DNA of 64,000 nt from Sulfuricaulis sp. (GCF_024653915.1 NZ_JANLGY010000028.1:1-64000); one strand, 5' to 3'. Counted from the stretch's first letter, positions 19,445-28,713 are shown. Numbers and translations: made by a program. The notes: generated from the sequence alone by a model not told the origin.

Positions 19445-20320
19445 ATGACGATGACAAATACCTCTCTACTTCCTGACCGCCCCTTCCTTGGCTTCGGGTT
19501 GGGACTTCGTCCCACGCATTACGAAACCGTCCTGAATGAATCGCCAGCTGTCGACTGGTTTGAAATTATTTCCGAAAACTATCTCATCCCGGGCGGCAAG
19601 CCGTTGCATTATCTCGACCGCATTCGCGAACGATACCCCATGGTCATGCATGGGGTATCGCTTTCGATCGGCTCGCAGGATGCGCTCGACCGGGAATATC
19701 TGAAACAGCTGCGCGCGCTCGCCGACCGCGTCGAGCCCGAGTGGATATCCGACCATCTGTGCTGGACTGGCGCGCATGGGCTCAATGCCCACGATCTGCT
19801 GCCCCTGCCTTACACCGAGGAAGCCTTGAAACACGTAGCGACACGTGTCAGCGAAGTGCAGGATTTTCTTGGCCGCCGGATTCTGCTGGAGAACGTTTCC
19901 AGTTATGTCAGCTACCCGGAATCGGAGATGAGCGAATGGGAATTCCTGCGAGAAATCGCCACACGCGCCGACTGCCTGATCCTGCTCGACATCAACAATA
20001 TCTACGTCAGCAGCGTCAACCATGAATTCGACCCGCATGATTACCTTCAAGCCATACCGGTAGAACGGGTCTGGCAGTTCCATCTTGCCGGCCACCGCAA
20101 TCACGGCGATTACATCATCGACACCCATGATGAGCCGGTCATCGACCCGGTGTGGGATTTGTACGCGCAGGCTGTACGCCGTTTCGGCCGCGTCTCGACC
20201 ATGATCGAACGCGACGACAATATCCCCCCGCTGCCGGAACTGCTGGCGGAATTGGACCGCGCTCGCCAAATTGCCGTTTCGACGCTCAGTCAAACCGCTG
20301 CTTCGGCCGCCTTGGCATGA
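19445..20320 (+). CDS. bufB: MNIO family bufferin maturase (DUF692)
   Basis: A 291-residue multinuclear non-haem iron oxidase with a TIM-barrel fold. Likely iron ligands are visible: [10 protein letters not shown] near residue 60, SDHLCW near 103, LLENVSSYV near 141, LLDINNIYV near 180, FHLAGH near 217, DTHDEPV near 229 and IERDDNIP near 256. It oxidises cysteines of BufA together with its partner BufC. The start codon lies directly after the bufA terminator, and no Shine-Dalgarno sequence is visible. Six nucleotides further is a second ATG that is no better. It overlaps bufC by ATGA. Confidence 0.93.
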   Translation: MTMTNTSLLPDRPFLGFGLGLRPTHYETVLNESPAVDWFEIISENYLIPGGKPLHYLDRIRERYPMVMHGVSLSIGSQDALDREYLKQLRALADRVEPEWISDHLCWTGAHGLNAHDLLPLPYTEEALKHVATRVSEVQDFLGRRILLENVSSYVSYPESEMSEWEFLREIATRADCLILLDINNIYVSSVNHEFDPHDYLQAIPVERVWQFHLAGHRNHGDYIIDTHDEPVIDPVWDLYAQAVRRFGRVSTMIERDDNIPPLPELLAELDRARQIAVSTLSQTAASAALA

Positions 20321-21192
20321 GCGCGCTCTTCGACCTGCAATCCGATTTCCAGTCGTTCCTGCTCGACGGCAACGAGCGCATGCTGAGTCGTGTCACCGGC
20401 ACTGCAAAAGTCGGTACCGAGCAACGACTCGCCATTTATTACGACGCCTACCGGCTGCGTCTGCTCGAGGCCCTCACGTCGAACTATCCCGTCCTGCGCG
20501 CCTGGATCGGCGACGAGGAATTCGAGAAGGCGGGAATAGCCTATCTCGCCACCCATCCTTCCCGGAATTTTTCCATTCGCTGGTTCGGACACCGCCTGCC
20601 GGAATTTCTCGCCGCCACAGAATCCTGGAGCGGCACACCCTTTCTCGCCGAAATAGCCTCTCTGGAATGGGCCCTGTCCGAAACCTTTGATGCCGAAAAT
20701 GGCACGATCATGGCCACCGAGGACATGGCACGCATTCCGGCAGACGCCTGGCCAGACATGCGTGTGCAATTCCACCCGGCCATGCGCCGACTGAACTTGC
20801 GCTGGAACGTGCCGGTAATCTGGAAGGCCATCAATCAAGATCTGGACGTCGAAAAAAACTCCGTCTCCTGTCGCGGCGAAACCAGCGCCACACCCGCGGC
20901 AGGAAATGCACAGCATGTCGAAGCACTGCGCAACATTCCAGCGCCGGAAGCGAGCGAGTATCCGCAAGCCTGGCTCGTCTGGCGCCAAGACCTTAAAACC
21001 TGGTTCCGTTCTCTGTCTGTGGACGAGGCCTGGGCGCTCGATGCCGCCCGCTCAGGCGAGTGCTTTGCGGCCATTTGCGAGGGGCTCTGTGAGTGGATCG
21101 ACGCCCAGAACGTGGCGCTGCATGCTGCCGGTCTGATAAAACTATGGATCACCGACGGCATTGTCAGTGGAATTGATCTCGGCAGGCAGTAA
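20317..21192 (+). CDS. bufC: Bufferin maturation partner (DUF2063 / HvfC-BufC family)
   Basis: A 291-residue protein whose N-terminal ~100 residues are the DUF2063 domain: [35 protein letters not shown], and the [18 protein letters not shown] segment [20 protein letters not shown]. These proteins deliver the precursor peptide to the MNIO enzyme. The C-terminal half is a second, less conserved domain. It starts inside the bufB stop (ATGA overlap), indicating translational coupling and a 1:1 complex. An upstream in-frame extension is a shadow of bufB. An ACAGGATT repeat follows 21 bp downstream. Confidence 0.9.
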   Translation: MSALFDLQSDFQSFLLDGNERMLSRVTGTAKVGTEQRLAIYYDAYRLRLLEALTSNYPVLRAWIGDEEFEKAGIAYLATHPSRNFSIRWFGHRLPEFLAATESWSGTPFLAEIASLEWALSETFDAENGTIMATEDMARIPADAWPDMRVQFHPAMRRLNLRWNVPVIWKAINQDLDVEKNSVSCRGETSATPAAGNAQHVEALRNIPAPEASEYPQAWLVWRQDLKTWFRSLSVDEAWALDAARSGECFAAICEGLCEWIDAQNVALHAAGLIKLWITDGIVSGIDLGRQ

Positions 21193-21213
21193 TATACCTG
21201 CCAAAGAAAATTA

Positions 21214-21314
21214 GACAGGATTTACAGGATTAAAAGACAGGATTAGCAGGATTTCTTTTGAATTTAGAGAATTTTTAATCCTGTGAATCCTGAAAAATCC
21301 TGTTAATCCTGTCC
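21214..21314. repeat. ACAGGATT tandem-arm inverted repeat (family B, copy 1)
   Basis: Left arm GACAGGATTTACAGGATT plus two further units (GACAGGATT, AGCAGGATT). Right arm AATCCTGTGAATCCTG, then AATCCTGTTAATCCTGTCC. It lies between bufC and dsbB. Other copies are near 28553, 29956, 31429, 35384 and 48737. Confidence 0.88.
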
Positions 21315-21342
21315 ATTTAATTGTGTCAGAACTCTAAACAAC

Positions 21343-21834
21343 ATGTCACAACGAATGATTTTTCTCGGGGGTTTTCTGATCTGCGCCGGCTTGATGGCAG
21401 CGGCGTTGTACTTCCAGTACGGCATGCAACTCGAGCCCTGCCCACTGTGTATTTTTCAGCGGCTGTTCGTGATCGTCACGGGGCTGATATTGCTGGCCGC
21501 CGCACTGCACAATCCCGGAAAGCTGGGACGCCGTATCTACGGAGTTGTTACGGCACTTGCCGCCGGTTTGGGAGCTGCTGTCGCGGGCCGCCATGTCTGG
21601 ATCGAAAACCTGCCATTCGATCAACAACCCGGTTGCGCCTATAGCCTCAATGATATGCTGGAAACATTCCCGCTGCTCAAAACCCTGAAGCTGGTGCTGG
21701 AAGGTAGCGGCGGATGCGGCCAGATCAACTGGTCTTTCCTGGGCCTCAGCATGCCGAGCTGGACTCTGATCTTTTTTATCTTCTTTGTCGGATTGGGGCT
21801 ATTGCTGCTTTTCACTTCGATCGGCAGACGCTGA
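21343..21834 (+). CDS. dsbB: Disulfide bond formation protein B
   Basis: A 163-residue inner-membrane quinone reductase that reoxidises DsbA. It has four membrane helices. The first periplasmic loop carries EPCPLC near residues 31-35. The second holds CAYSLNDML near 101 and GGCGQINW near 127, the cysteine pair that exchanges with DsbA. The length is normal. It ends 13 bp from the convergent tandem-thioredoxin gene, a context of periplasmic thiol chemistry. The bufferin operon upstream also depends on exported cysteine peptides, but an ACAGGATT repeat separates them. Confidence 0.94.
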   Translation: MSQRMIFLGGFLICAGLMAAALYFQYGMQLEPCPLCIFQRLFVIVTGLILLAAALHNPGKLGRRIYGVVTALAAGLGAAVAGRHVWIENLPFDQQPGCAYSLNDMLETFPLLKTLKLVLEGSGGCGQINWSFLGLSMPSWTLIFFIFFVGLGLLLLFTSIGRR

Positions 21835-21847
21835 AGCCGCTTCCAGC

Positions 21848-22885
21848 CTAATTCCAGATATCCACCACGACACCCTGTTCGCGCAGATAATCCGCGCGCG
21901 CCTGGATGAATCGTTGCAGGCTCGGCTGCGTCTTGTAGGCGCCGGAGACGACGTAATCCAGCACCGATTGGACGTGAAAACCTTTCAACATTCCCTCGAT
22001 CCGGATGACTTCCTTTCCACCGTCGTACAACACCGCCGTCGGCACGTAAGCAACGTTCAGTGAATCCGCCCATGCACGCGCATTGGTCTTGTGACCAGCA
22101 GGGGTCACCACCGGCATGTCGCCCCATCGATCCAGCTGGATCACGTGGTAACGTTTGAGAAAATCCATCGTGACGGCATCCTTCAGCACCACCTCGTGCA
22201 TGCGGTCGCAACCCGTGCAATCTTTTTGTTCAAAAAATACCGCGAGAGGTTTACCTCCGGGAACACGCGTCAGATCGTGGGGAGGTCTGGCAAAAAACGG
22301 TTGCGGCTGAAGTGCGCCTTTCGCCGGCGGTGGCGACAGTTTGGCGAGATATTCCTTGAAGGTCAGGCGCTTTTCCTGCTTTTCGCCGACATATTTGAGC
22401 GCCGCCAGAAACTGGTGCGGCGGGTAGTAGCCGTTGATGCGCAGCACCTGTTCACCCTGCTCGTTGAAAAACAGCAAGGTGGGCGTAAACCAGACTTTGA
22501 GTTTGGCAGCGAGTTCCTTCTCCGGCATGGACTTGCCGGAGAGATCGGTGACTTCGCGGTTCCCCCACAAATCAAAATCGATGGCATCAAAATGCTGGCG
22601 TGTGTAGTCCACGATATGCGCCTGACTGAAATTTTTGTTGAAAAGCTCGGCGCAATACGGGCAGCCTTCCTGGCCGAAATAAAGCATCAGCCGCTTGCCA
22701 CTCTGAGTTGCCTCGGCGACGTCTTCCGGCAGATCGAGGAAAGAATTCTTGAACCAAGCAGGAATCTCGAACTGGCCGACACCACGCAACTCAGTCTTCT
22801 CCGCTGCTGGTAAAATGAATGACATCAGGGCCAGCAATATCCCTGCGCCGAGTAGCGCCATGCGCCTGAAACAGCTTCGTAGCAT
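21848..22885 (-). CDS. Exported tandem thioredoxin-fold protein
   Basis: A 345-residue protein with a signal peptide (MALLGAGILLALMSFILPAA). It has two thioredoxin-like domains. The first (about 45-165) carries the redox pair in GQEGCPYCAELF. The second (about 220-335) carries EQKDCTGCDRMHE. Each is followed by the thioredoxin-fold signature of a threonine/valine-proline loop (WFTPTLLFF, AYVPTAVLY). A periplasmic disulfide reductase or isomerase role is likely, and the first domain resembles SoxW-type thioredoxins. The start at 22885 has a GGAGG site; the longer upstream frame lacks one. It is convergent with dsbB. Confidence 0.82.
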   Translation of the reverse strand: MLRSCFRRMALLGAGILLALMSFILPAAEKTELRGVGQFEIPAWFKNSFLDLPEDVAEATQSGKRLMLYFGQEGCPYCAELFNKNFSQAHIVDYTRQHFDAIDFDLWGNREVTDLSGKSMPEKELAAKLKVWFTPTLLFFNEQGEQVLRINGYYPPHQFLAALKYVGEKQEKRLTFKEYLAKLSPPPAKGALQPQPFFARPPHDLTRVPGGKPLAVFFEQKDCTGCDRMHEVVLKDAVTMDFLKRYHVIQLDRWGDMPVVTPAGHKTNARAWADSLNVAYVPTAVLYDGGKEVIRIEGMLKGFHVQSVLDYVVSGAYKTQPSLQRFIQARADYLREQGVVVDIWN

Positions 22886-23015
22886 CACATGCCTCCATTC
22901 TCCGGATTTGTCGCTTGTTCGGCGAACAGACGGCAATTTCCACGGATGAACGTTACAAGTATATGACGTAGATCGGGTAGAATTCATTTCATTCCTGTCC
23001 AACTACCCCAACGCT

Positions 23016-24827
23016 ATGCGAACTCGACATTACGGAAAACCCCCTGCCCGCCAGAGTGACTGGAATGCGATTAAATCGCTATTGCCCTATTTGTGGGAAT
23101 TCCGTGGACGCGTCGCGCTGGCGATGGCCTTTCTGGCGCTTGCCAAGATAGCGACCGTTTCCGTCCCCCTGGTCCTGAAAGAAATCGTCGACGCGCTCAG
23201 CACGACCAACGCCACGCTCGCCTTGCCGGTTTTTCTGCTTGTTGCCTACGGCGCGCTGCGGCTCGCCAACTCCACCTTCGGCGAATTACGCGATGCCGTG
23301 TTCGCCAAGGTCACGCAGCGCTCGATCCGGCGCGTGGCGCTCAAGGTCTTCGAGCACCTGCATAATCTGGCTTTGCGTTTCCATCTCGAACGCCAGACCG
23401 GCGGGATGTCGCGCGATATCGAGCGTGGTACGGCGGGCATCCGTTTTCTGCTCAACTTCATGCTGTTCAATATCCTGCCTACCATCCTCGAGATCGGATT
23501 CGTGGCGGCGATCCTGCTGGTCAAATACGACCCCTGGTTTTGCATCGTCACGCTGGTCACGCTGGTGGTTTACATCGGTTTCACGCTTTGGGTCACCGAG
23601 TGGCGCATGATTTTCCGTCGCAACATGAACGAAATGGATTCCAAGGCCAATACGCGCGCCATCGACAGCCTGCTCAATTACGAAACCGTGAAGTATTTCA
23701 ACAACGAGGGCTTTGAGGCCGGGCGCTACGATGAAACCCTGCAATCCTGGGAAAAGGCGGCGGTCCGCAACCAGACTTCGCTGTCGCTGCTGAACATTGG
23801 TCAGGGCATGGTCATTGCCGTGGGCGTCACGATCCTCATGCTCATGGCCGGTCAGGGCGTGGTACAGGGAACCATGACCATCGGCGATCTGGTGCTGGTC
23901 AACGCCTTCCTGATCCAACTCTATATGCCGCTGCATTTCCTCGGTTTCGTGTATCGCGAGATCCGTCATTCGCTGGCGGACATGGAACGCATGTTCGGGT
24001 TGCTGGCGCAAAATACCGAGGTCAGCGACCGGCCGGATGCCGGCAATCTGAACATCAGCGGCGGGGCCATCCGTTTCGAACACGTCGGTTTCGGCTACGA
24101 CAGCCGGCGCATGGTGTTAGAAGATGTGAGCTTCGATGTTCCTTCCGGGCATAAGGTCGCGGTCGTCGGGTCGAGCGGCGCCGGCAAATCGACCCTTTCA
24201 CGTCTGCTTTTCCGGTTCTACGACGCCACCACCGGTCGCATCCTGATCGACGGTCAGGACATCCGCGACGTCACCCAGAAAAGCCTGCGCCGCGCCATCG
24301 GCATCGTGCCGCAGGACACGGTGCTGTTCAACGACACCATCTACTACAACATCGCCTACGGCCAACCCGATGCCACGCGCGAGCAAATCATCGAGGCGGC
24401 ACGCTCGGCGCATATCCACGAGTTCGTGGAAACGTTGCCGGACAAATACGACACGCTGGTGGGCGAGCGCGGCCTGAAGCTGTCCGGCGGGGAAAAACAG
24501 CGTGTCGCCATCGCCCGCACACTGCTGAAAAACCCACCGATCCTGTTGTTTGACGAGGCCACCTCGGCGCTCGACTCACGCACCGAGAAGGCGATCCAGG
24601 CGGAATTGCAGGAGATCGCGACCAATCACACGACCCTGGTCATTGCCCACCGGCTTTCCACCATCATGGATGCCGATCAGATCCTGGTAATGGAACATGG
24701 TCGCATTATCGAACGCGGTGCCCACAGCGAACTACTGACGCGCAACGGCGCCTATGCCCACATGTGGGCGCTGCAACAGCAGGAACAAAAGGAAGAGGAA
24801 CAGCGGATGAAAGCGGTCAGTAGCTGA
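23016..24827 (+). CDS. Atm1/HMT-type ABC exporter (fused permease-ATPase)
   Basis: A 603-residue half-transporter. Six membrane helices occupy about residues 30-330, followed by an ATPase domain with GSSGAGKSTLSRLLFRFYD, LSGGEKQRVAIART, ILLFDEATSALD and the H-loop VIAHRLS. The segment RAIDSLLNYETVKYFNNE is characteristic of the Atm1/HMT1 branch. That branch exports glutathione-linked sulfur or metal compounds and acts in heavy-metal tolerance and Fe-S biogenesis. Homodimerisation is expected. It ends 5 bp from the convergent DsrC-like gene. The upstream gap to the divergent thioredoxin gene is 130 bp. Confidence 0.92.
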   Translation: MRTRHYGKPPARQSDWNAIKSLLPYLWEFRGRVALAMAFLALAKIATVSVPLVLKEIVDALSTTNATLALPVFLLVAYGALRLANSTFGELRDAVFAKVTQRSIRRVALKVFEHLHNLALRFHLERQTGGMSRDIERGTAGIRFLLNFMLFNILPTILEIGFVAAILLVKYDPWFCIVTLVTLVVYIGFTLWVTEWRMIFRRNMNEMDSKANTRAIDSLLNYETVKYFNNEGFEAGRYDETLQSWEKAAVRNQTSLSLLNIGQGMVIAVGVTILMLMAGQGVVQGTMTIGDLVLVNAFLIQLYMPLHFLGFVYREIRHSLADMERMFGLLAQNTEVSDRPDAGNLNISGGAIRFEHVGFGYDSRRMVLEDVSFDVPSGHKVAVVGSSGAGKSTLSRLLFRFYDATTGRILIDGQDIRDVTQKSLRRAIGIVPQDTVLFNDTIYYNIAYGQPDATREQIIEAARSAHIHEFVETLPDKYDTLVGERGLKLSGGEKQRVAIARTLLKNPPILLFDEATSALDSRTEKAIQAELQEIATNHTTLVIAHRLSTIMDADQILVMEHGRIIERGAHSELLTRNGAYAHMWALQQQEQKEEEQRMKAVSS

Positions 24828-24832
24828 AGCCA

Positions 24833-25198
24833 CTACATAGACGAACCGAACGAGGGATTTACGCTGTCCTTGGGAGCAGGCAAACCGGCAATTTTGGAGG
24901 CCTGCGTCACCGCACCGCCTGGAAAGAGTTGATAGAGGTATTTGCGCCCGCCCATTCTGGAAAACCGCTCTTCGAGAGCCAGAAGCAATGTACGTGCGTG
25001 CAGCACTTGTCCATGCCTCCGATAAAGCTCGCGCAGGAAATGAATCACTTCCCAGTGATCCGGCTTGAGTTCTATTCTCATTTCACTGGCCAGCTTCCGG
25101 GCAATGTCCTCTGACCAGTCATCCAGCCCAATCAGGTTTCCTGCCGGGTCCTTCTCGATCGCGCCTTCATTAACGATGAATTTCATTATGTCGGGCAT
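24833..25198 (-). CDS. DsrC/TusE-family protein lacking both redox cysteines (RspA-like)
   Basis: A 121-residue DsrC-fold protein. Family positions are clear: GNLIGLDDWSEDIARKLA, HWEVIHFLRELYRRH, LYQLFPGG and KIAGLPAP. In true DsrC the C-terminal arm has two cysteines (Q-x-CK and GC-V). Here both are serine (TQASKIAG and KDSV), and an 8-residue tail follows. DsrC homologues with no arm cysteines have been called RspA and are thought to be regulatory rather than sulfur carriers. The start at 25198 has GGAGG 6 nt upstream. It is convergent with the Atm1-type exporter and divergent from kup. Confidence 0.85.
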   Translation of the reverse strand: MPDIMKFIVNEGAIEKDPAGNLIGLDDWSEDIARKLASEMRIELKPDHWEVIHFLRELYRRHGQVLHARTLLLALEERFSRMGGRKYLYQLFPGGAVTQASKIAGLPAPKDSVNPSFGSSM

Positions 25199-25419
25199 GA
25201 TTTGCCTCCGTGCCAATCAAACGGCTTGTACCGACTTGAAGTGATGCCATATTTTATATCAGTGAGCACCAGCCTGCATCGACAAGACTGCCAACAAGAA
25301 AAACCTCGCCGTGCAACTGTTTGATTTGACGATAACACTTACGGGATAACCTCTCCATGCAAGCAATAATCTTGTCGGCTTGCAATCCTGTAACACGAGA
25401 GTAACATTCGCGCGCATTC

Positions 25420-27327
25420 GTGCTTTCCGAGAATAACAATTTGAATAACGACGCCCCTGCGCGGAAATCCTCTACTGCCGCACTTGCCCTGCTCGCCCTC
25501 GGCGTCGTCTTCGGCGACATCGGCACCAGCCCGCTCTACGCCGTCAAGGAGACCTTCAGCCCCGAACACGGCATTCCCCTCAACACGGCGAACATCCTCG
25601 GCGGGCTTTCGACCATATTCTGGGCGCTGATGATCGTGGTATCGCTCAAGTACGTAACGCTCATCATGCGTGCGGACAACAAGGGCGAGGGCGGCATCAT
25701 GGCGCTGCTGGCGCTCGCTTCCACGGCCGTCAGGAATTCGCCACGCACGCATTCGGTTATCCTGCTCCTCGGAGTAATCGGCGCAGCATTGTTCTACGGC
25801 GATGCCGTACTGACGCCGGCGATCTCGGTCCTGTCCGCCGTCGAGGGTCTCGAGGTCGGTACCGCGACCTTCAAGCCATATGTCATTCCGATCGCGGTCA
25901 TCGTGCTGGTAACGTTGTTCGCCTTTCAGCGCCAGGGCACCGCGGTGGTCGGGGCCTTGTTCGGGCCAATCTGCGTCTTGTGGTTTCTCTCCCTCGGTAC
26001 CGTGGGCGTGTACAACATCGTGCAGAACCCGGCGGTGTTATGGGCGCTTAATCCCGTGCATGCGTTTGGCTTCGTCACCGGCCACGGCTTTGCCTCGTTC
26101 GTGGTGCTGGGCGCGGTGCTGCTCGCGTTCACCGGTGCGGAGGCGCTCTACGCCGACATGGGACATTTCGGCAAGCGCGCGGTACGTCTCGCCTGGTTCG
26201 GCCTGGTATTGCCGGCGCTGGCGCTCAATTACTTCGGACAGGGGGCGCTTCTGATCGTCAATCCACAAGCAATTACGAACCCGTTCTACCACGCCTACCC
26301 GGCCTGGGCGCTGTACCCGATGATTGCTCTCGCCACCGCTGCCACCGTGATCGCCTCGCAGGCGGTCATTTCGGGTGCGTATTCCGTCACCAGGCAGGCA
26401 GTCCAGCTCGGTTACCTGCCGCGCATGAATATTCTGCATACCTCGGTAAAACAGATCGGGCAAATTTATATTCCGAGCATCAACTGGATCCTGCTCGTAT
26501 CCGTGCTTGCCGCGGTAATCGGATTCGGCTCCTCTTCCAATCTCGCTTCGGCGTACGGCGTGGCGGTGGCGGGCACCATGCTGATCGACACCATCCTGAC
26601 TTTCTTCGTCATCCGTTATGGCTGGGGCATTCCCATGATCGTGGCGGCCATCAGCACCGGCTTCTTCATTCTCGTGGACATGGCATTCTTTTCCGCCAGC
26701 CTGCTGAAAGTTTTCGACGGCGGGTGGTTCCCGTTAGTTGTCGGAGCGGCGATATTCGTGCTCATGGTCACCTGGCGGCGCGGACGCGATCTGCTGCTGG
26801 CGCGACTACGGGAATCCTCGGTCCCGCTGGAGGCGTTCCTGAAATCGCTGATGCGCAACCCGCCGACGCGGGTACACGGCACAGCGGTGTTCATGACCTC
26901 GACGCCGGGCAGCGTCCCCCATGCGCTGCTGCACAACCTGGCGCACAACAAGGTGCTGCATGAGCGCGTGGTCTTTCTCACCGTCATCATCAAGGACGTC
27001 CCGTGGGTACCATCGAAAGAACGCGTGCACATCCAGGACCTGGGGAACAACTGCTTCCAGGTCACCATTCACTTCGGCTTCAAGGACCGTCCCGATGTCA
27101 TGCAAGCGCTTGAACTGTGCCGCGAATACGAGCTGGAATTCCAACCGCTCCAGACCTCGTTCTTCCTGAGCCGCGAGACCGTGATCCCGAGCATCCGCGT
27201 TGAAGGCATGGCGCTGTGGCGCGAGCGCCTGTTCGCCACCATGGCGCGCAACGGCGGGAGCCCCGTGGAGTACTTCAATCTCCCGGCCAACCGCGTTATC
27301 GAAGTTGGTACCCAAATCGAGATCTGA
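25420..27327 (+). CDS. kup: Low-affinity potassium uptake protein Kup
   Basis: A 635-residue K+/H+ symporter of the KUP/HAK family with twelve predicted helices. Signature segments are GVVFGDIGTSPLYAVKETF near residue 35, GEGGIMALLALAS, FYGDAVLTPAISVLSAVEGL and a cytosolic C-terminal domain beginning about residue 470 (TAVFMTSTPGSVPHALLHNL). Length and order are normal. The start is uncertain: the open frame begins at a GTG (25420) with no ribosome site, and a TTG at 25441 is an alternative; both precede the conserved core. It is divergent from the DsrC-like gene across about 220 bp. Confidence 0.94.
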   Translation: MLSENNNLNNDAPARKSSTAALALLALGVVFGDIGTSPLYAVKETFSPEHGIPLNTANILGGLSTIFWALMIVVSLKYVTLIMRADNKGEGGIMALLALASTAVRNSPRTHSVILLLGVIGAALFYGDAVLTPAISVLSAVEGLEVGTATFKPYVIPIAVIVLVTLFAFQRQGTAVVGALFGPICVLWFLSLGTVGVYNIVQNPAVLWALNPVHAFGFVTGHGFASFVVLGAVLLAFTGAEALYADMGHFGKRAVRLAWFGLVLPALALNYFGQGALLIVNPQAITNPFYHAYPAWALYPMIALATAATVIASQAVISGAYSVTRQAVQLGYLPRMNILHTSVKQIGQIYIPSINWILLVSVLAAVIGFGSSSNLASAYGVAVAGTMLIDTILTFFVIRYGWGIPMIVAAISTGFFILVDMAFFSASLLKVFDGGWFPLVVGAAIFVLMVTWRRGRDLLLARLRESSVPLEAFLKSLMRNPPTRVHGTAVFMTSTPGSVPHALLHNLAHNKVLHERVVFLTVIIKDVPWVPSKERVHIQDLGNNCFQVTIHFGFKDRPDVMQALELCREYELEFQPLQTSFFLSRETVIPSIRVEGMALWRERLFATMARNGGSPVEYFNLPANRVIEVGTQIEI

Positions 27328-27480
27328 CGCCGGCGCAGGGACCAGAATCAACGGCCCGCGAAAATCCATGCGCCCAATCGGGCCTCTTTTCCTGCCCATC
27401 CAGTATTTGCATGGACGCTCGGCAGCGGCAAATTTATACTTGGCGGACCGTTTTTCATTGGCACACTGACCGGAGATTCC

Positions 27481-28557
27481 ATGCGCCCAGCGCTCATCCT
27501 TGCCGTTCTCGAACGTGAATTCCTGAGCACCCGCGAGGGCCACCACACGCCGGTCATGCTGTGGGGCCCGCCCGGTGTCGGCAAGTCGCAGATGGTGGCG
27601 CAAGTGGCGAACAAGCATGGCGTTCCGGTCATTGATGTCCGTCTGTCGCAAATGGAGCCAACCGATCTGCGTGGCATTCCGTTCCGCGTCGGTGACGTCG
27701 TTGAGTGGGCCATTCCGGCGATGCTGCCGGATACCAAACGCCACGGCGCCGAGGGCATCCTGTTTCTCGACGAAATCACTTCGGCAGCGCCAACGGTTTC
27801 CGCCGCCGCCTACCAATTGATCCTCGATCGGCGGCTCGGCGCCTATGTCGTTCCCGCGGGCTGGGCCATCTTCGCTGCTGGCAACCGCCAGGGCGACCGT
27901 GGTGTCACCTACAGCATGCCCGCGCCGCTGGCGAACCGCTTTTCCCACTTCGGAGTAGAGACCCATCTCGACGACTGGGTCGCCTGGGCCTACGCAAATA
28001 ATATCGACGAACGTGTCATCGCGTTCCTGCGCTTCCGCCCTGAATTGCTGTTCGACTTCGACCCGGCACACAACCCCGTGGCCTTCCCGAGCCCGCGCTC
28101 GTGGGAATTCGCGCATCGCGCACTGGCCAAGTTCGGCGAAAGACCAGAGCTGCTGCTGGGCTCGCTCGAAGCCTGTGTCGGCCCGGCCGCTGGGGTGGAG
28201 CTCAAGGCCTTCATCGACAATCTCGACAACCTGCCGGACATCGACGCCATTATCCAGGGAACATCCACCTCCGTCCCGAAGGAAATCGATCTGCAATATG
28301 CCGTGGCGGCGGCGCTCGTGGGTCGGGCGATCCGCGCCAAAGGCAGCGCCGATGAAGCCACGGTATTCGGCCACATCCTCGATTACGCGGGGCGTTTTCC
28401 GAGCCGGGAAATGGGCGTGATGCTGGTCTCGGACATGCAGCGCGCCGTGGGCGAAAAACTTTTTGCACTTCCGCAATTTGCGCTATGGGCCAAAAAGATC
28501 GCCAACGTGATGATCTTCGACATGTGGCAGAAACCCGCTGTGGCTAAATCTAAATAG
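27481..28557 (+). CDS. MoxR-type AAA+ ATPase
   Basis: A 358-residue AAA+ ATPase. Walker A is GPPGVGKSQ near residue 26, Walker B is GILFLDEITSAAP near 95, sensor 1 lies in FAAGNRQGDR, and the arginine-finger region is PLANRFSHF. MoxR ATPases act as chaperones that insert cofactors or remodel partners, usually with a von Willebrand A protein. The next gene is such a partner. A GGAG ribosome site precedes the ATG. The stop codon TAG lies in AAATAGACAAGATT, the edge of a family B repeat arm, so the repeat insertion appears to have set the C-terminus. Confidence 0.88.
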   Translation: MRPALILAVLEREFLSTREGHHTPVMLWGPPGVGKSQMVAQVANKHGVPVIDVRLSQMEPTDLRGIPFRVGDVVEWAIPAMLPDTKRHGAEGILFLDEITSAAPTVSAAAYQLILDRRLGAYVVPAGWAIFAAGNRQGDRGVTYSMPAPLANRFSHFGVETHLDDWVAWAYANNIDERVIAFLRFRPELLFDFDPAHNPVAFPSPRSWEFAHRALAKFGERPELLLGSLEACVGPAAGVELKAFIDNLDNLPDIDAIIQGTSTSVPKEIDLQYAVAAALVGRAIRAKGSADEATVFGHILDYAGRFPSREMGVMLVSDMQRAVGEKLFALPQFALWAKKIANVMIFDMWQKPAVAKSK

Positions 28558-28713
28558 ACAAGATTTATATGATTGCTTGACGCAAAGACGCAAAGGCGCA
28601 AAGAAAAGATCTGAAAATAACCGAAAAAATCTTTGCGTCTTTGCGACTTTGCGTCAGAAATTAATAAATTTAATGCTTCTTAATTAATTCTGAAGAATCA
28701 TGTTAATCCTGTG
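28553..28713. repeat. Degenerate ACAGGATT element (family B) with a CGCAAAG element nested inside
   Basis: Outer arms ATAGACAAGATTTATATGATT (from 28554) and AATCATGTTAATCCTGTG (to 28713) are family B. Between them, 28578-28656 is a complete family C element: left arm GACGCAAAGACGCAAAG with a third unit, right arm CTTTGCGTCTTTGCGACTTT. One repeat seems to have entered another. The interval separates moxR from the VWA gene. Confidence 0.75.
28578..28656. repeat. CGCAAAG tandem-arm inverted repeat (family C, copy 1)
   Basis: Three CGCAAAG units at 28578-28603, an AT-rich spacer, and three inverted units (CTTTGCGTC, TTTGCGAC, TTTGCGTCA) to 28656. A second copy is at 44513-44600. Confidence 0.85.

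Noticed and set aside
27328-27480. Possible small gene between kup and moxR
   Set aside because: Only out-of-frame shadow reading frames are present; no ribosome site or hydrophobic/charged pattern.
26806-28476. 556-codon minus-strand frame across kup and moxR
   Set aside because: It spans two clear plus-strand genes and their gap, with biased shadow composition.
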